A model generated the notes under the pieces. That model searched no databases. It was not told where the DNA came from and was given only the letters and a program-made list of their open reading frames with translations. 64,000 bases of DNA from Kocuria sp. TGY1127_2 (GTDB lineage Bacteria; Actinomycetota; Actinomycetes; Actinomycetales; Micrococcaceae): contig NZ_AP022834.1 in NCBI RefSeq assembly GCF_013394385.1, forward strand, positions 992,001 through 1,056,000, written 5' to 3'. The position numbers and the translations under genes were made by a program. This document shows positions 8,753 through 18,428 of this stretch, one piece after another (positions within the stretch are counted from its first letter, which is position 1; every line of letters starts with the position of its first letter).

Positions 8753-10555
8753 ATGGCTAACTTCTTGACCAGGAAGCCGGACCTTCGGGTCGGCGGCGTC
8801 CCAGATCGCTTGCACGAGAAGATGAAGCGCGGGGCAATCGACAAAAGAGTCTTTATACCTGCGGCAATCATCATGGCGCTTTTTATTAGCATCACTATGA
8901 TATTTCCGCATCAGGCCAATGAACTATTTACTGCGCTGCAAACGGACGTCATCGGATATTTCGGCTGGTATTACACGGCAATTGTGGCCGTCTTCGTCGT
9001 CTTTGCGCTGTATCTGGGCTTCAGCAGGCTCGGCGACATCAAGCTGGGACCGGACGATTCCACACCCGACTATTCGTTCATGACATGGCTGGCCTTCCTG
9101 TTCGCGGCAGGTATGGGCATTGGGCTGGTGTTCTACGGCGCATCGGAGCCTATCTCTCACTTCATAACGCCTCCGCCAGAGGTGGGGGGTTCGCCGGAGC
9201 AGTTGGCTCAGCAGAGTATGTCCCGCAGCTTCCTGCACTGGGGCCTGCACCCGTGGGCCATCTACGTGATCGTCGGTATGGCGATTGCCTATTCGGCCCA
9301 TCGGAAGAAATTGCCGTTGTCCATCCGGTACTCGCTCAAACCTCTCCTCGGGGACCGAATCAGTGGCATTTGGGGAGATGTCATCGACATCGTGGCCCTG
9401 GTCGGGGTGCTGTTCGGCGTCGCGACGTCGATGGGCCTCGGCGTGATGCAGATTGCGTCAGGCCTTGGCTTCCTGAATATCGACGCCACCAGCAACATGG
9501 GCTACACCATGATCATCATCCTTCTCTCGGCCGTCACTTTGTTCTCGGTGGTCACCGGCCTCGAGAAGGGCATGAAATGGCTTTCGAACGGCAACCTGAT
9601 TCTGGCGGCGGTGATCGTACTCTTCGTGCTGATCATGGGACCCACGATCTTCCTGCTCCGTGAGTTCGTTCAGGCCATTGGCCATTACCTGCAGCACGTC
9701 ATCGAGTTGACGTTCTCGACCTTCGCGCTCGACGGTGCTGAAGGTCAGGAGTTTGCAGGCACCTGGACAACCTTCTACTGGGGCTGGTGGATCTCGTGGT
9801 CGGCCTTCGTCGGAATGTTCATTGCTCGTGTTTCCAGGGGACGCACCGTTCGTGAATTCGTTCTCGCCGTTCTTCTGGTCCCCGCGGCGATGTCGTTCTT
9901 CTGGTTCTCCGTGATGGGCGGTACTGCGCTGCATACCGAGCTCTTCGGTGACGGCGGACTTGCGAACCTGGACAGCGAAGGCATCCTGTTCACGATGCTT
10001 CAGGACTTGCCGGCCTCCGGCGCGCTGATCATCGGTTCAGTGATTCTGATTATCGTTTTCTTCGTGACCTCGGCCGATTCGGGCGCGTTGGTGTTGGGCA
10101 TGATTTCTTCTTCCGGCTCCCCGAACCCGAAGACTTGGGTTCGAGTTTTCTGGGTCCTGGTCGCCGGCGGCACCGCGACGGCCCTGCTCTGGGCGGGCGG
10201 AGAGAACTCGTTGAACGCCATCCAGACGATTTCGATTCTGACGGCGTTGCCGTTCTCGGTGGTCATCGTGTTCATGTGCATCTCGCTGTTCAAATCACTG
10301 CAGGCCGAACACCAGTTGTTCATTCGGGCTCAGCGGCGCCAAGTCCGGAACGAGATCGCAGACGAAATCTCCGAGAGCGTCAATAGCCAGGTTTCGGCCA
10401 ACTTCAGCCAGCTCGAGGAGCACTGGAACGACCGCATGGAAGCTGAGGCCGTGGAAGCCGCGGAAGCTGCGGTTGCTTCTGGTGCGTCTTCGGCGTCGAC
10501 CTCGGGCGCCAAGAAGCGGAGCGGCAAATTGCCGTGGCGCTCCATGAAGGACTGA
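8753..10555 (+). CDS. BCCT-family betaine/choline transporter
   Basis: 600-residue membrane protein of the betaine/carnitine/choline transporter family, importing compatible solutes with Na+ or H+. It has about 12 membrane segments and the family tryptophan motif WGWWISWSAFVGMFIARVSR, plus AAGMGIGLVFYGASEP and TSADSGALVLG. A charged, Ala-rich C-terminal tail (about residues 535-600) could be an osmosensing domain as in BetP; that is inference. I chose ATG 8753 (MANFLTRKPD) with GAGG upstream; the frame extends back to 8630, but that part is not transporter-like. A TATAAA at 8622-8627 may be the -10 element. A terminator follows at 10600. Confidence 0.93.
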   Translation: MANFLTRKPDLRVGGVPDRLHEKMKRGAIDKRVFIPAAIIMALFISITMIFPHQANELFTALQTDVIGYFGWYYTAIVAVFVVFALYLGFSRLGDIKLGPDDSTPDYSFMTWLAFLFAAGMGIGLVFYGASEPISHFITPPPEVGGSPEQLAQQSMSRSFLHWGLHPWAIYVIVGMAIAYSAHRKKLPLSIRYSLKPLLGDRISGIWGDVIDIVALVGVLFGVATSMGLGVMQIASGLGFLNIDATSNMGYTMIIILLSAVTLFSVVTGLEKGMKWLSNGNLILAAVIVLFVLIMGPTIFLLREFVQAIGHYLQHVIELTFSTFALDGAEGQEFAGTWTTFYWGWWISWSAFVGMFIARVSRGRTVREFVLAVLLVPAAMSFFWFSVMGGTALHTELFGDGGLANLDSEGILFTMLQDLPASGALIIGSVILIIVFFVTSADSGALVLGMISSSGSPNPKTWVRVFWVLVAGGTATALLWAGGENSLNAIQTISILTALPFSVVIVFMCISLFKSLQAEHQLFIRAQRRQVRNEIADEISESVNSQVSANFSQLEEHWNDRMEAEAVEAAEAAVASGASSASTSGAKKRSGKLPWRSMKD

Positions 10556-10599
10556 TGGCGGCTGACACGCCGTTGAAAACGGAGTACAAAAAATAATCC

Positions 10600-10633
10600 A
10601 AAAGGCCCGCTCCCTTGGTGGAGCGGGCCTTTT
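10600..10633 (+). terminator. intrinsic terminator of the BCCT gene
   Basis: A 14-bp perfect stem, AAAAGGCCCGCTCC with GGAGCGGGCCTTTT, has a 6-base loop. The right arm ends in TTTT. It is 45 bases past the stop. Confidence 0.85.
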
Positions 10634-10665
10634 GCGCGTCCGGAGCGTCGAAGGCAACACGGCGG

Positions 10666-10696
10666 TTACATACAAGCAACAAATGTGGTTTAGACT
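10666..10696 (+). promoter_or_regulatory. candidate promoter of the peptide ABC operon
   Basis: TTACAT (10666-10671) and TAGACT (10691-10696) lie 19 bases apart, between the upstream terminator and the binding-protein gene. The spacer is slightly long. The leader would be about 110 bases. Confidence 0.3.
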
Positions 10697-10810
10697 TCTT
10701 CCAAGCGTGTCATGCATCACAAGTTTCCGCTCGTACGCGGGGCCTTGAAACGTTACCCACGGGGCATCGCGCGCGCTTATCACATCGATCAATCACTCCT
10801 AGGAGGCGAA

Positions 10811-12448
10811 ATGCGATTCTCACGCATTTCAACGTTCGCGAGCGTTGCGGTGATCTCCGCATTGGCTCTTACCGGTTGCGGCGGGGGATCCTCCGCCGGA
10901 AGCGGAGACGCCGACTCGTCCGCCGTCATCACAGCCGACAGCGTCGAACCGCAGAACCCGTTGGTACCGACCAACACGTCTGAAAATGGCGGCGGTGTCG
11001 TCGTAGAGAACATTTTCAATGGCCTCATCTCGTACGACGAGGACGGGAAACCGCAAAACGATCTGGCCGAGTCCATCGATTCGGACGACAACCAGAACTG
11101 GACTATCAAGATCAAGAAGGACAAGAAGTTCACCAACGGTGAGCCGGTCACGGCCCAGAGCTTCGTGGACTCCTGGAATTACGGGGCGGCCGCCAAGAAC
11201 GCACAGGCAGCTTCGACCTTCTTCAGCCCGATCGAAGGATACGACGCTGTATCCGGAGAAGGATCCACAGAAGACAAGATGTCCGGCCTGCAGGTCAAGG
11301 ACGACAACACGTTCACCGTCAAGTTGAACTCGCCGCAGTCGGACTTCGATCTCCGCCTCGGGTACGCCGCCTACGTCCCCATGCCCGAATCGGCTTTCAA
11401 GGACATGAAGGCCTTCGGTGAGAATCCGGTCGGCTACGGTCCCTACAAGATGGCCAAGGAAGGGGCATGGCAGCACAACACCCAGATCGATCTGGTCAAG
11501 AACGACGACTATGACGGTCCGGAGAAGCCCAAGAACGGTGGTATCACTTTCAAGCTGTACCAGAACCCGGATACTGCCTATCAGGACCTGCTCGCCAATA
11601 ACTTGGACGTTCTGCAACAGATTCCGACCTCTGCTCTGGGCAACTACAAGGACGACCTGGGTGACCGCAGCCTGGACAAGCCGTACGCCGGAAACCAGAC
11701 GATCGCCATCCCGTACTACCTCAAGAACTGGAGCGGCGAAGCCGGTAAGCTGCGTCGCCAGGCGCTGTCCATGGCAATCGATCGCGATGAGATCACCAAG
11801 GTGATCCTGAACAACACTCGGAAGCCGGCGACGGACATGACCGCACCGGTGCTGGAAGGCTACAAGGACAAAATCGAGAACTCGGACAACACCAAGTTCG
11901 ACAAGGACAAGGCCAAAGAGCTCTGGGACAAAGCAGAGAAGATGCAGCCCTACGACACGTCCGAGAAATTCACCATCGCCTATAACGCTGATGCCGGCGG
12001 ACACAAGAAGTGGGTCGACGCGGTAGCGAACCAGATCAAGAACAACCTGGGCATCGATGCAGAAGGCAAGTCCTACTCGACCTTCAAGGAAGTCCGCACT
12101 GACGCGACCTCAGGCAAGCTGACCGGAGCCGTACGTTCGGGCTGGCTCGGGGATTACCCTTCGCTCTACAACTTCATGGAGCCGACGTACACCAAGGGCG
12201 CCAACTCGAACGACTCGAAATACGACAACCCTGAGTTCGAGAAGAAGTTGAATGAGGGTCTCGCCGCCACCGACAAGGATGCGGCCAACAAGGCCTTCCG
12301 GGAAGCCGACTCGATGTTGCTCGAGGACCTTCCCGCCATCCCGCTGTGGTACTCACAGGCCAACGTCGGTTGGTCGGAGAGCGTTTCCGGCGTCAAGGCG
12401 TCCTGGAACGGTACCCCGATGTACTACAACGTGGAGAAATCCTCCTGA
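10811..12448 (+). CDS. peptide ABC transporter substrate-binding lipoprotein
   Basis: 545-residue extracellular binding protein of family 5 (OppA/DppA type), delivering oligo- or dipeptides to the membrane importer. The signal peptide MRFSRISTFASVAVISALA ends in the lipobox LTGC, with Cys23 the likely lipidated residue. Family motifs include NIFNGLISYDEDGK, FTNGEPVTAQSFVDSWNYG and LRRQALSMAIDRDEI. Start ATG 10811 is fixed by a perfect AGGAGG at 10801-10806; the longer frame from 10712 lacks a signal peptide. First gene of a four-gene operon, followed by a hairpin that may make its message more abundant than the rest. Confidence 0.94.
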   Translation: MRFSRISTFASVAVISALALTGCGGGSSAGSGDADSSAVITADSVEPQNPLVPTNTSENGGGVVVENIFNGLISYDEDGKPQNDLAESIDSDDNQNWTIKIKKDKKFTNGEPVTAQSFVDSWNYGAAAKNAQAASTFFSPIEGYDAVSGEGSTEDKMSGLQVKDDNTFTVKLNSPQSDFDLRLGYAAYVPMPESAFKDMKAFGENPVGYGPYKMAKEGAWQHNTQIDLVKNDDYDGPEKPKNGGITFKLYQNPDTAYQDLLANNLDVLQQIPTSALGNYKDDLGDRSLDKPYAGNQTIAIPYYLKNWSGEAGKLRRQALSMAIDRDEITKVILNNTRKPATDMTAPVLEGYKDKIENSDNTKFDKDKAKELWDKAEKMQPYDTSEKFTIAYNADAGGHKKWVDAVANQIKNNLGIDAEGKSYSTFKEVRTDATSGKLTGAVRSGWLGDYPSLYNFMEPTYTKGANSNDSKYDNPEFEKKLNEGLAATDKDAANKAFREADSMLLEDLPAIPLWYSQANVGWSESVSGVKASWNGTPMYYNVEKSS

Positions 12449-12478
12449 CCGTGCCGGAATCGGCCATATAACTCAGAA

Positions 12479-12507
12479 GATGGAGGGCCGCTGTGCGGCC
12501 CTCCATC
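12479..12507 (+). terminator. intercistronic hairpin in the peptide ABC operon
   Basis: A 12-bp perfect stem (12479-12490 with 12496-12507) has a 5-base loop and no strong T-tract. It lies between the binding protein and first permease genes. It is probably a partial terminator or mRNA stabiliser giving excess binding protein. Confidence 0.6.
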
Positions 12508-12599
12508 TCCGCTTGCCTCTGAGGTAGATACTTATGAATTCTAGCCAAACGAACCATCGACGCGGAGTCGACCTATCAGGCTTGGGGATGATCTAAGCC

Positions 12600-13526
12600 G
12601 TGTTGTGGTACCTCTTCAAACGTCTCCTCCAGCTCGTTCCCGTATTCCTGGGCGCGACGCTGCTGGTCTATTTCTTGGTCTTCATGCTCCCAGGTGACCC
12701 GCTTGCTGCTCTCTGCGGCGAGAAGGGCTGCACCCCTGGCGTCGCCGCGGCATTGACCGAGAAATACCGACTCAACGACCCGTTCCTGGTCCAGTACCTC
12801 CATTATCTCGGAGGGCTCTTCACCGGAGACCTGGGCGTGAACTTCTCGGGCCGCGAGATTGGCTCGATCCTCGAATCCGCATTCCCCGTCACCGCACGAT
12901 TGGCCATCGAAGCGCTGATCTTCGAGGGAGTCTTCGGCGTGATCTTCGGTCTGTACGCGGGACTCAAAAAGGGCAAGCTCTTCGACTCGACTGTTCTGGT
13001 CATCTCGCTGATCGTCATCGCCATCCCGATTTTCGTCCTGGCCTTCATGATGCAGTTCTTCGTGGGCGTCCGTTTGGGACTCGCCAAGCCGACCGTCTCG
13101 GGCGCAGCAGGCTGGGGAGAACTCATCCTGCCGGCCGTGGTCCTGGGCCTGGTCTCATTCGCCTATGTCCTGCGCCTGACCAGGACGTCGGTGGCGGAGA
13201 ACGTCAACGCAGACTACGTGCGCACCGCAACCGCCAAGGGACTGAGCCGTGGACGAGTGATAAGGGTCCATGTTCTTCGTAACTCCATGATTCCGGTCGC
13301 TACGTTCCTCGGCGCGGACCTCGGAGCGCTGATGGGCGGTGCCGTGGTTACCGAGGGGATCTTCAATGTGCCCGGAATCGGTTCCCAGCTCTACAAAGCA
13401 CTCACGCTCGGAGATGCCCCTACGGTGGTGTCCATCGTTTCGATCATGGTCCTGATCTTCTGCGTGGCCAACCTGTTGGTTGATTTGCTCTACGCCTGGC
13501 TCGACCCGAGGATCCGCTATGCATAA
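12600..13526 (+). CDS. peptide ABC transporter permease (DppB/OppB type)
   Basis: 308-residue membrane permease of a peptide importer, with six predicted membrane segments. The N-terminus MLWYLFKRLLQLVPVFLGAT and the PGDPLAAL segment are typical of the OppB/DppB subfamily. The EAA loop that contacts the ATPase reads YVRTATAKGLSRGRVIRVHV, near residues 200-230. The start is GTG at 12600, with GGGGA upstream. Its end overlaps the next permease gene by 8 bases (ATGCATAA), indicating coupled translation. Confidence 0.93.
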   Translation: MLWYLFKRLLQLVPVFLGATLLVYFLVFMLPGDPLAALCGEKGCTPGVAAALTEKYRLNDPFLVQYLHYLGGLFTGDLGVNFSGREIGSILESAFPVTARLAIEALIFEGVFGVIFGLYAGLKKGKLFDSTVLVISLIVIAIPIFVLAFMMQFFVGVRLGLAKPTVSGAAGWGELILPAVVLGLVSFAYVLRLTRTSVAENVNADYVRTATAKGLSRGRVIRVHVLRNSMIPVATFLGADLGALMGGAVVTEGIFNVPGIGSQLYKALTLGDAPTVVSIVSIMVLIFCVANLLVDLLYAWLDPRIRYA

Positions 13527-14595
13527 ATTTGAAAGTTCAGAAATCAACCCATCCGAGAACGCAGAAGCCAAAGAAAACATGCGTGAACGGATTCAGCCCG
13601 AAGCCGCGGAACATGCGGTCGCGGGCAATCAGAAAGATCTCGGGGGATCGGCCGTCGCGATCGAGCACTTCATCGCCGATATCGATGAGACCCCCGTGGT
13701 GGCCACGGATTCCTCCGTTACGGACGAAGCTCCGCTGAGTCTGTGGAAAGACGCGTGGCGACAACTCCGCACCAAACCGACCTTCATCTTCTCGGTAATC
13801 CTGATCGTTCTGGCAGTTGTGATCGCCTTCTTCCCGCAACTGTTTTGGACCGAGAACCCTGCCAGCGGTCAGTGCCTCCTCGAGAATTCCAACGGCAAGG
13901 CCGGGTCGGGTCACATCATGGGCTTCACAGCTCAAGGGTGCGACGTCTACTCGCGCGTCATCGCCGGCACCCGGGCGTCACTGACCGTCGGTCTCTTCGC
14001 GACCCTCGGCGTCGTCGTGATCGGTGGAATCGTCGGTGCCATCGCCGGGTACTTCGGCGGATGGGTTGACGCGGTCCTCGCCCGTTTGGGCGATATCTTC
14101 TTCGCTCTGCCGTTGATTCTCGGCGCATTGGTCATCATGCAGCTTCCGGCATTCCGCGAGAATCGCGGCGTGTGGACGCTGGTCCTGATTCTCGTGCTGC
14201 TGGGGTGGCCGCAGGTCGCGCGAATCATGCGTGGTGCCGTGGTCGAAGTCCGCAATGCGGATTACGTGACCAGCGCTCGTTCGCTGGGAGTCTCGTCATT
14301 CGGAATCCTCATGAAACACATCATCCCCAATGCCATGGCCCCGGTCATCGTGATCGCGACCATCTCATTGGGCACGTTCATCGTTGCCGAGTCGACGCTG
14401 TCCTATCTCGGTATCGGTCTGCCGCCCGAGATCATGAGCTGGGGCAACGACATCTCCGATGGCAAGGACGCGTTCCGCTCCAACCCCATGCCCGTGTTCT
14501 GGCCAGGTTTGGCCTTGTCCCTCACGGTTCTGAGCTTCATCATGCTAGGCGATGCCCTCCGTGATGCGCTCGATCCCAAGTCCCGGAAGAAGTGA
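13519..14595 (+). CDS. peptide ABC transporter permease (DppC/OppC type)
   Basis: 358-residue second permease of the importer. An unusually long polar N-terminus (about 90 residues, acidic) precedes LWKDAWRQLRTKPTFIFSVI and the first membrane helix. The EAA loop is DYVTSARSLGVSSFGILMKH, and LSYLGIGLPP is the family C-terminal motif. I chose ATG 13519 (MHKFESSEIN) because GAGG lies just upstream and it overlaps the stop of the previous gene by 8 bases; the frame is open further back to 13480. The first loop contains a Cys pair (GQCLLENSN...AQGCDVYS). Confidence 0.92.
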   Translation: MHKFESSEINPSENAEAKENMRERIQPEAAEHAVAGNQKDLGGSAVAIEHFIADIDETPVVATDSSVTDEAPLSLWKDAWRQLRTKPTFIFSVILIVLAVVIAFFPQLFWTENPASGQCLLENSNGKAGSGHIMGFTAQGCDVYSRVIAGTRASLTVGLFATLGVVVIGGIVGAIAGYFGGWVDAVLARLGDIFFALPLILGALVIMQLPAFRENRGVWTLVLILVLLGWPQVARIMRGAVVEVRNADYVTSARSLGVSSFGILMKHIIPNAMAPVIVIATISLGTFIVAESTLSYLGIGLPPEIMSWGNDISDGKDAFRSNPMPVFWPGLALSLTVLSFIMLGDALRDALDPKSRKK

Positions 14596-14598
14596 CCC

Positions 14599-16287
14599 AT
14601 GACTGAAGAAACAGTGAAACCGCTGCTCGAAATCAAGAACCTGGGAATCACGTTCAAAACCAGCACGGGTGAGATAGAGGCTGTCAAGGACTCGAACTTC
14701 ACCGTGATGCCGGGGGAGACCGTGGCCATCGTGGGAGAGTCGGGATCCGGCAAGTCGACCTCAGGACTCGCGGCAATCGGTTTGCTTCCGAGCAATGGCC
14801 GAGTCTCCAGCGGCAATATCATCTTCGACGGCAAAGACATCACCCACATCAGCGAGGCGGAGAAGGTTAAGCTTCGCGGCAACCAGATCGGCATGGTGCC
14901 TCAGGACCCCATGTCGAACCTGAACCCCGTGTGGAAGATCGGGTTCCAAGTCAAGGAAACGCTCAAAGCGAATGGTCTGCCCAGCGCAGACAAGGATGTC
15001 AGCCGCGTTCTGGAGCAGGCAGGTCTTCCGGACGCCGAAAAACGTTCTCGCCAGTACCCTCACGAATTCTCCGGCGGTATGCGCCAGCGCGCGCTCATCG
15101 CGATCGGCCTGTCGTGCCAGCCGCGCCTGTTGATCGCCGATGAGCCGACCTCGGCCCTCGACGTGACCGTGCAACGCACCATTCTGGATCACCTGGAGAC
15201 CATGACCCAGGACCTCGGAACGGCCGTCCTGCTGATCACACACGATCTCGGTTTGGCCGCCGAACGGGCCCGCAAAGTCGTTGTGATGTACAAGGGCCGC
15301 GTGGTCGAGGCCGGACCGGCATTGGATCTGCTCCGCAACCCTCAGCATCCCTACACCAAGAAGCTCGTCGAGTCCGCTCCGTCTTTGGCCTCTCGACGTA
15401 TCCAGGTGGCCAAGGAAACCGGGCGGGAAGCCGAGGATCTTCTGGCCGAACGCCCGAAGACCGAGATTCAGGCGACTCTGCAGCAAGACTTCGTGCGGGT
15501 CCAGAATCTCACCAAGGTCTTCAAATTGCGGGGCGCTTGGGGCAAATCGGAGCGGTTCACGGCCGTGGATGACGTCACCTTCTCGATCCCACGAGGTACG
15601 ACGACTGCGGTTGTCGGGGAATCGGGTTCTGGCAAGTCGACCGTGGCCCGCATGCTCTTGGGCCTCGAGACCATCACGAAGGGGAACATTTCCTTCGACG
15701 GCCGGGACGTCGCAGGCCTCAAGGGTCGCGAAATGTTCAAGTTCAGGCGTCGAGTGCAGCCGATCTTCCAGGATCCGTACGGTTCCCTGGACCCGATGTA
15801 CAACATTTTCCGGACGATCGAAGAACCCATGCGTGTTCACAAGGTGGGCACCAAGTCCGAGCGCGAGAAGAAGGTCAACGAGCTCCTGGACCAAGTTCAA
15901 CTCCCGCATTCGATGATGGCTCGATACCCGAATGAGCTGTCCGGCGGCCAGCGCCAGCGTGTGGCCATCGCTCGTGCACTGGCGTTGAACCCTGAACTCG
16001 TCGTCTGCGATGAGGCGGTCTCCGCCCTGGACGTCCTGGTACAGGCGCAGATCCTGAACCTACTCGCCGAATTGCAGTCCGAGCTCGGCTTGACGTATCT
16101 CTTCATCACCCACGATCTCGCGGTGGTTCGCCAAATCGCGGACAACGTGTGCGTCATGGAAAAAGGGAAGATGGTCGAGACCGGGTCCACGGATTCCGTG
16201 TTCGAAGATCCCCAGACCGACTACACGAACAAGCTGCTCGCGGCCATTCCCGGAGCGGGCCTGATGATCCCGCCCGAGGCCGCCTGA
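14599..16287 (+). CDS. peptide ABC transporter, fused double ATP-binding protein
   Basis: 562-residue protein with two complete ABC ATPase domains (DppD-DppF fused), which power the peptide importer at the inner membrane face. Domain 1: Walker [10 protein letters not shown] near residue 48, signature [12 protein letters not shown], Walker [15 protein letters not shown]. Domain 2, from about residue 300: [35 protein letters not shown]. Each domain is followed by the peptide-transporter C-terminal segment ([15 protein letters not shown] in domain 1). The gene starts 3 bases after the previous stop. In domain 2 DEAVSALD replaces the common DEPVSALD, a mild variant. Confidence 0.95.
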   Translation: MTEETVKPLLEIKNLGITFKTSTGEIEAVKDSNFTVMPGETVAIVGESGSGKSTSGLAAIGLLPSNGRVSSGNIIFDGKDITHISEAEKVKLRGNQIGMVPQDPMSNLNPVWKIGFQVKETLKANGLPSADKDVSRVLEQAGLPDAEKRSRQYPHEFSGGMRQRALIAIGLSCQPRLLIADEPTSALDVTVQRTILDHLETMTQDLGTAVLLITHDLGLAAERARKVVVMYKGRVVEAGPALDLLRNPQHPYTKKLVESAPSLASRRIQVAKETGREAEDLLAERPKTEIQATLQQDFVRVQNLTKVFKLRGAWGKSERFTAVDDVTFSIPRGTTTAVVGESGSGKSTVARMLLGLETITKGNISFDGRDVAGLKGREMFKFRRRVQPIFQDPYGSLDPMYNIFRTIEEPMRVHKVGTKSEREKKVNELLDQVQLPHSMMARYPNELSGGQRQRVAIARALALNPELVVCDEAVSALDVLVQAQILNLLAELQSELGLTYLFITHDLAVVRQIADNVCVMEKGKMVETGSTDSVFEDPQTDYTNKLLAAIPGAGLMIPPEAA

Positions 16288-16305
16288 GCAAAATTCGCGA
16301 CCGGT

Positions 16306-16348
16306 GATGCCTGGGGTTTCCGCCACGATGGTGGGAGCCCCGGGCATC
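16306..16348 (+). terminator. hairpin ending the peptide ABC operon
   Basis: Arms 16306-16324 and 16330-16348 pair over 19 positions, including several G-T wobbles, with a 5-base loop. It lies 18 bases past the ATPase stop. No T-run follows, so efficiency is uncertain. Confidence 0.5.
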
Positions 16349-16481
16349 GGCGTTTGACGACCTGGCTATGATGGGTACTGGCCCCATGCGGTCGCGCATG
16401 AACGCGCCTGAAAATTACGCCGACGCTGTGGCCCACCATGACGTCACACCAGCCACTCTCCAGCAAAGCGAGCCTTATCGT

Positions 16482-18398
16482 ATGACTGAAACTTCCAGCA
16501 CCGCTACGCGAACCGACATCCGCAATGTCGCGATCGTGGCCCACGTTGACCACGGCAAGACCACCATCGTCGACGCCATGCTCAAACAGACCCACGCATT
16601 CTCTGACCATGCGGACGTCGAAGATCGTGTGATGGACTCCGGTGACCTGGAACGTGAAAAGGGCATCACGATCCTCGCGAAGAACACCACCGTCGAGTAT
16701 TCGGGTCCCGCAGCGAACGGGGAAACCGTCACCATCAACGTGATCGATACTCCCGGCCACGCCGACTTCGGAGGCGAGGTAGAACGCGGCCTCTCCATGG
16801 TCGATGGCGTCGTCCTGCTCGTTGACGCTTCCGAAGGTCCGCTCCCGCAGACTCGCTTCGTACTGCGCAAGGCGCTGGCCGCCAAGCTGCCGGTCATCCT
16901 CGTCGTGAACAAGGTAGACCGCCCGGACGCGCGAATCGAAGAAGTCGTTTCCGAGACCATGGACCTTCTCCTTGGTCTTGCTTCAGACCTGTCCGAGGAA
17001 GTTCCGGACCTCGACCTCGACGCCGTCCTCGACGTGCCGGTCGTCTACGCTTCCGGCAAGGTCGGGCGCGCCTCGACCGAGCAGCCCGCTGACGGCGAGA
17101 TCCCCGACAACGAAGATCTCGAACCTCTATTCAAGACCATCCTGGATCACGTTCCGGCCCCGACGTACGACCCGGCCGGTGTTCTCCAGGCGCACGTGAC
17201 CAACCTGGACTCCTCACCCTTCCTCGGACGTCTGGCTCTGCTCCGCGTCTTCAACGGAACCCTCAAGAAAGGCCAGACCGTCGCTTGGGCCCGCCAGGAC
17301 GGACAGCTCAAGAACGTTCGTATCTCCGAACTGCTCAAGACCAAAGCCCTCGACCGTGTCTCGGCCGATGAGGCCGGTCCCGGCGAAATCGTCGCCGTCG
17401 CAGGCATCGAAGACATCACGATCGGCGAGACCCTGACGGACGCCGAGAATCCGAATCCGTTGCCTCTGATCACGGTGGACGATCCGGCGATCTCGATGAC
17501 GATCGGTATCAACACCTCCCCGATGGCCGGTCGCGTCAAAGGCGCCAAGGTCACGGCTCGTCAGGTCAAGGACCGTCTGGACAAGGAATTGATCGGCAAC
17601 GTATCGATCCGCGTTCTGCCTACTCAGCGTCCCGATGCCTGGGAAGTTCAGGGGCGTGGCGAGCTCGCGCTCGCGATCCTGGTCGAGCAGATGCGTCGCG
17701 AAGGCTTCGAGCTGACCGCGGGCAAACCGCAGGTCGTCACCAAGGTCGTGGACGGCAAGGTCCACGAACCAATCGAGTACATGACGATCGACGTCCCGGA
17801 TGAATTCATGGGTGCCGTCACGCAGCTCATGGCGAGCCGAAAGGGCCGCATGGAAACGATGACCAATAACGGCACCGGTTGGGTACGCATGGAGTTCCGC
17901 GTTCCTGCTCGTGGCCTCATCGGCTTCCGGACGCAGTTCCTGACAGAGACCCGTGGTGCTGGCATTTCGAACTCCTACGCAGACGGTTTCGAGCCGTGGG
18001 CCGGAGACATCGAATACCGGACCAACGGTTCGCTGGTGGCTGACCGTGCGGGCGTCGTGACTCCCTACGCGATGATGAATCTGCAGGAGCGCGGAACGTT
18101 CTTCGTGGAGCCGACTTCGGAAGTTTACGAGGGCATGATCGTGGGCGAGAATTCTCGCGCCGACGACATGGAGGTCAACATCACGAAGGAGAAGAAGCTG
18201 ACCAACATGCGTTCGGCCAGCGCGGACAACTTCGAGAACCTTACGCCTCCGCGCAAGTTGACGTTGGAAGAGTGCCTCGAATTCGCTCGTGAGGACGAGT
18301 GCGTGGAGATCACGCCCGAGGCTATTCGCATCCGGAAGGTCATCCTCGACGCCAATGAGCGTGTCCGTGCCTTCCGTGCCCGCAACCGCGCCAATTAA
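16482..18398 (+). CDS. typA: ribosome-binding GTPase TypA/BipA
   Basis: 638-residue translational GTPase of the BipA/TypA family, which associates with ribosomes and matters in stress and cold. G1 is AHVDHGKT (residues 20-27), the switch I region EREKGITILAKNT, G3 DTPGHADFGGE and G4 NKVD. The C-terminal BipA domain with RGLIGFRTQF and EGMIVGENSRADDMEVN is clear. I chose ATG 16482 (MTETSSTATR) because the GTPase fold starts 14 residues later; the frame runs back to 16368. The ribosome binding site is poor. Followed by mshB after 30 bases. Confidence 0.96.
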   Translation: MTETSSTATRTDIRNVAIVAHVDHGKTTIVDAMLKQTHAFSDHADVEDRVMDSGDLEREKGITILAKNTTVEYSGPAANGETVTINVIDTPGHADFGGEVERGLSMVDGVVLLVDASEGPLPQTRFVLRKALAAKLPVILVVNKVDRPDARIEEVVSETMDLLLGLASDLSEEVPDLDLDAVLDVPVVYASGKVGRASTEQPADGEIPDNEDLEPLFKTILDHVPAPTYDPAGVLQAHVTNLDSSPFLGRLALLRVFNGTLKKGQTVAWARQDGQLKNVRISELLKTKALDRVSADEAGPGEIVAVAGIEDITIGETLTDAENPNPLPLITVDDPAISMTIGINTSPMAGRVKGAKVTARQVKDRLDKELIGNVSIRVLPTQRPDAWEVQGRGELALAILVEQMRREGFELTAGKPQVVTKVVDGKVHEPIEYMTIDVPDEFMGAVTQLMASRKGRMETMTNNGTGWVRMEFRVPARGLIGFRTQFLTETRGAGISNSYADGFEPWAGDIEYRTNGSLVADRAGVVTPYAMMNLQERGTFFVEPTSEVYEGMIVGENSRADDMEVNITKEKKLTNMRSASADNFENLTPPRKLTLEECLEFAREDECVEITPEAIRIRKVILDANERVRAFRARNRAN

Positions 18399-18428
18399 TC
18401 CGAGGAATCAGACAGCACGTCTTCACCG

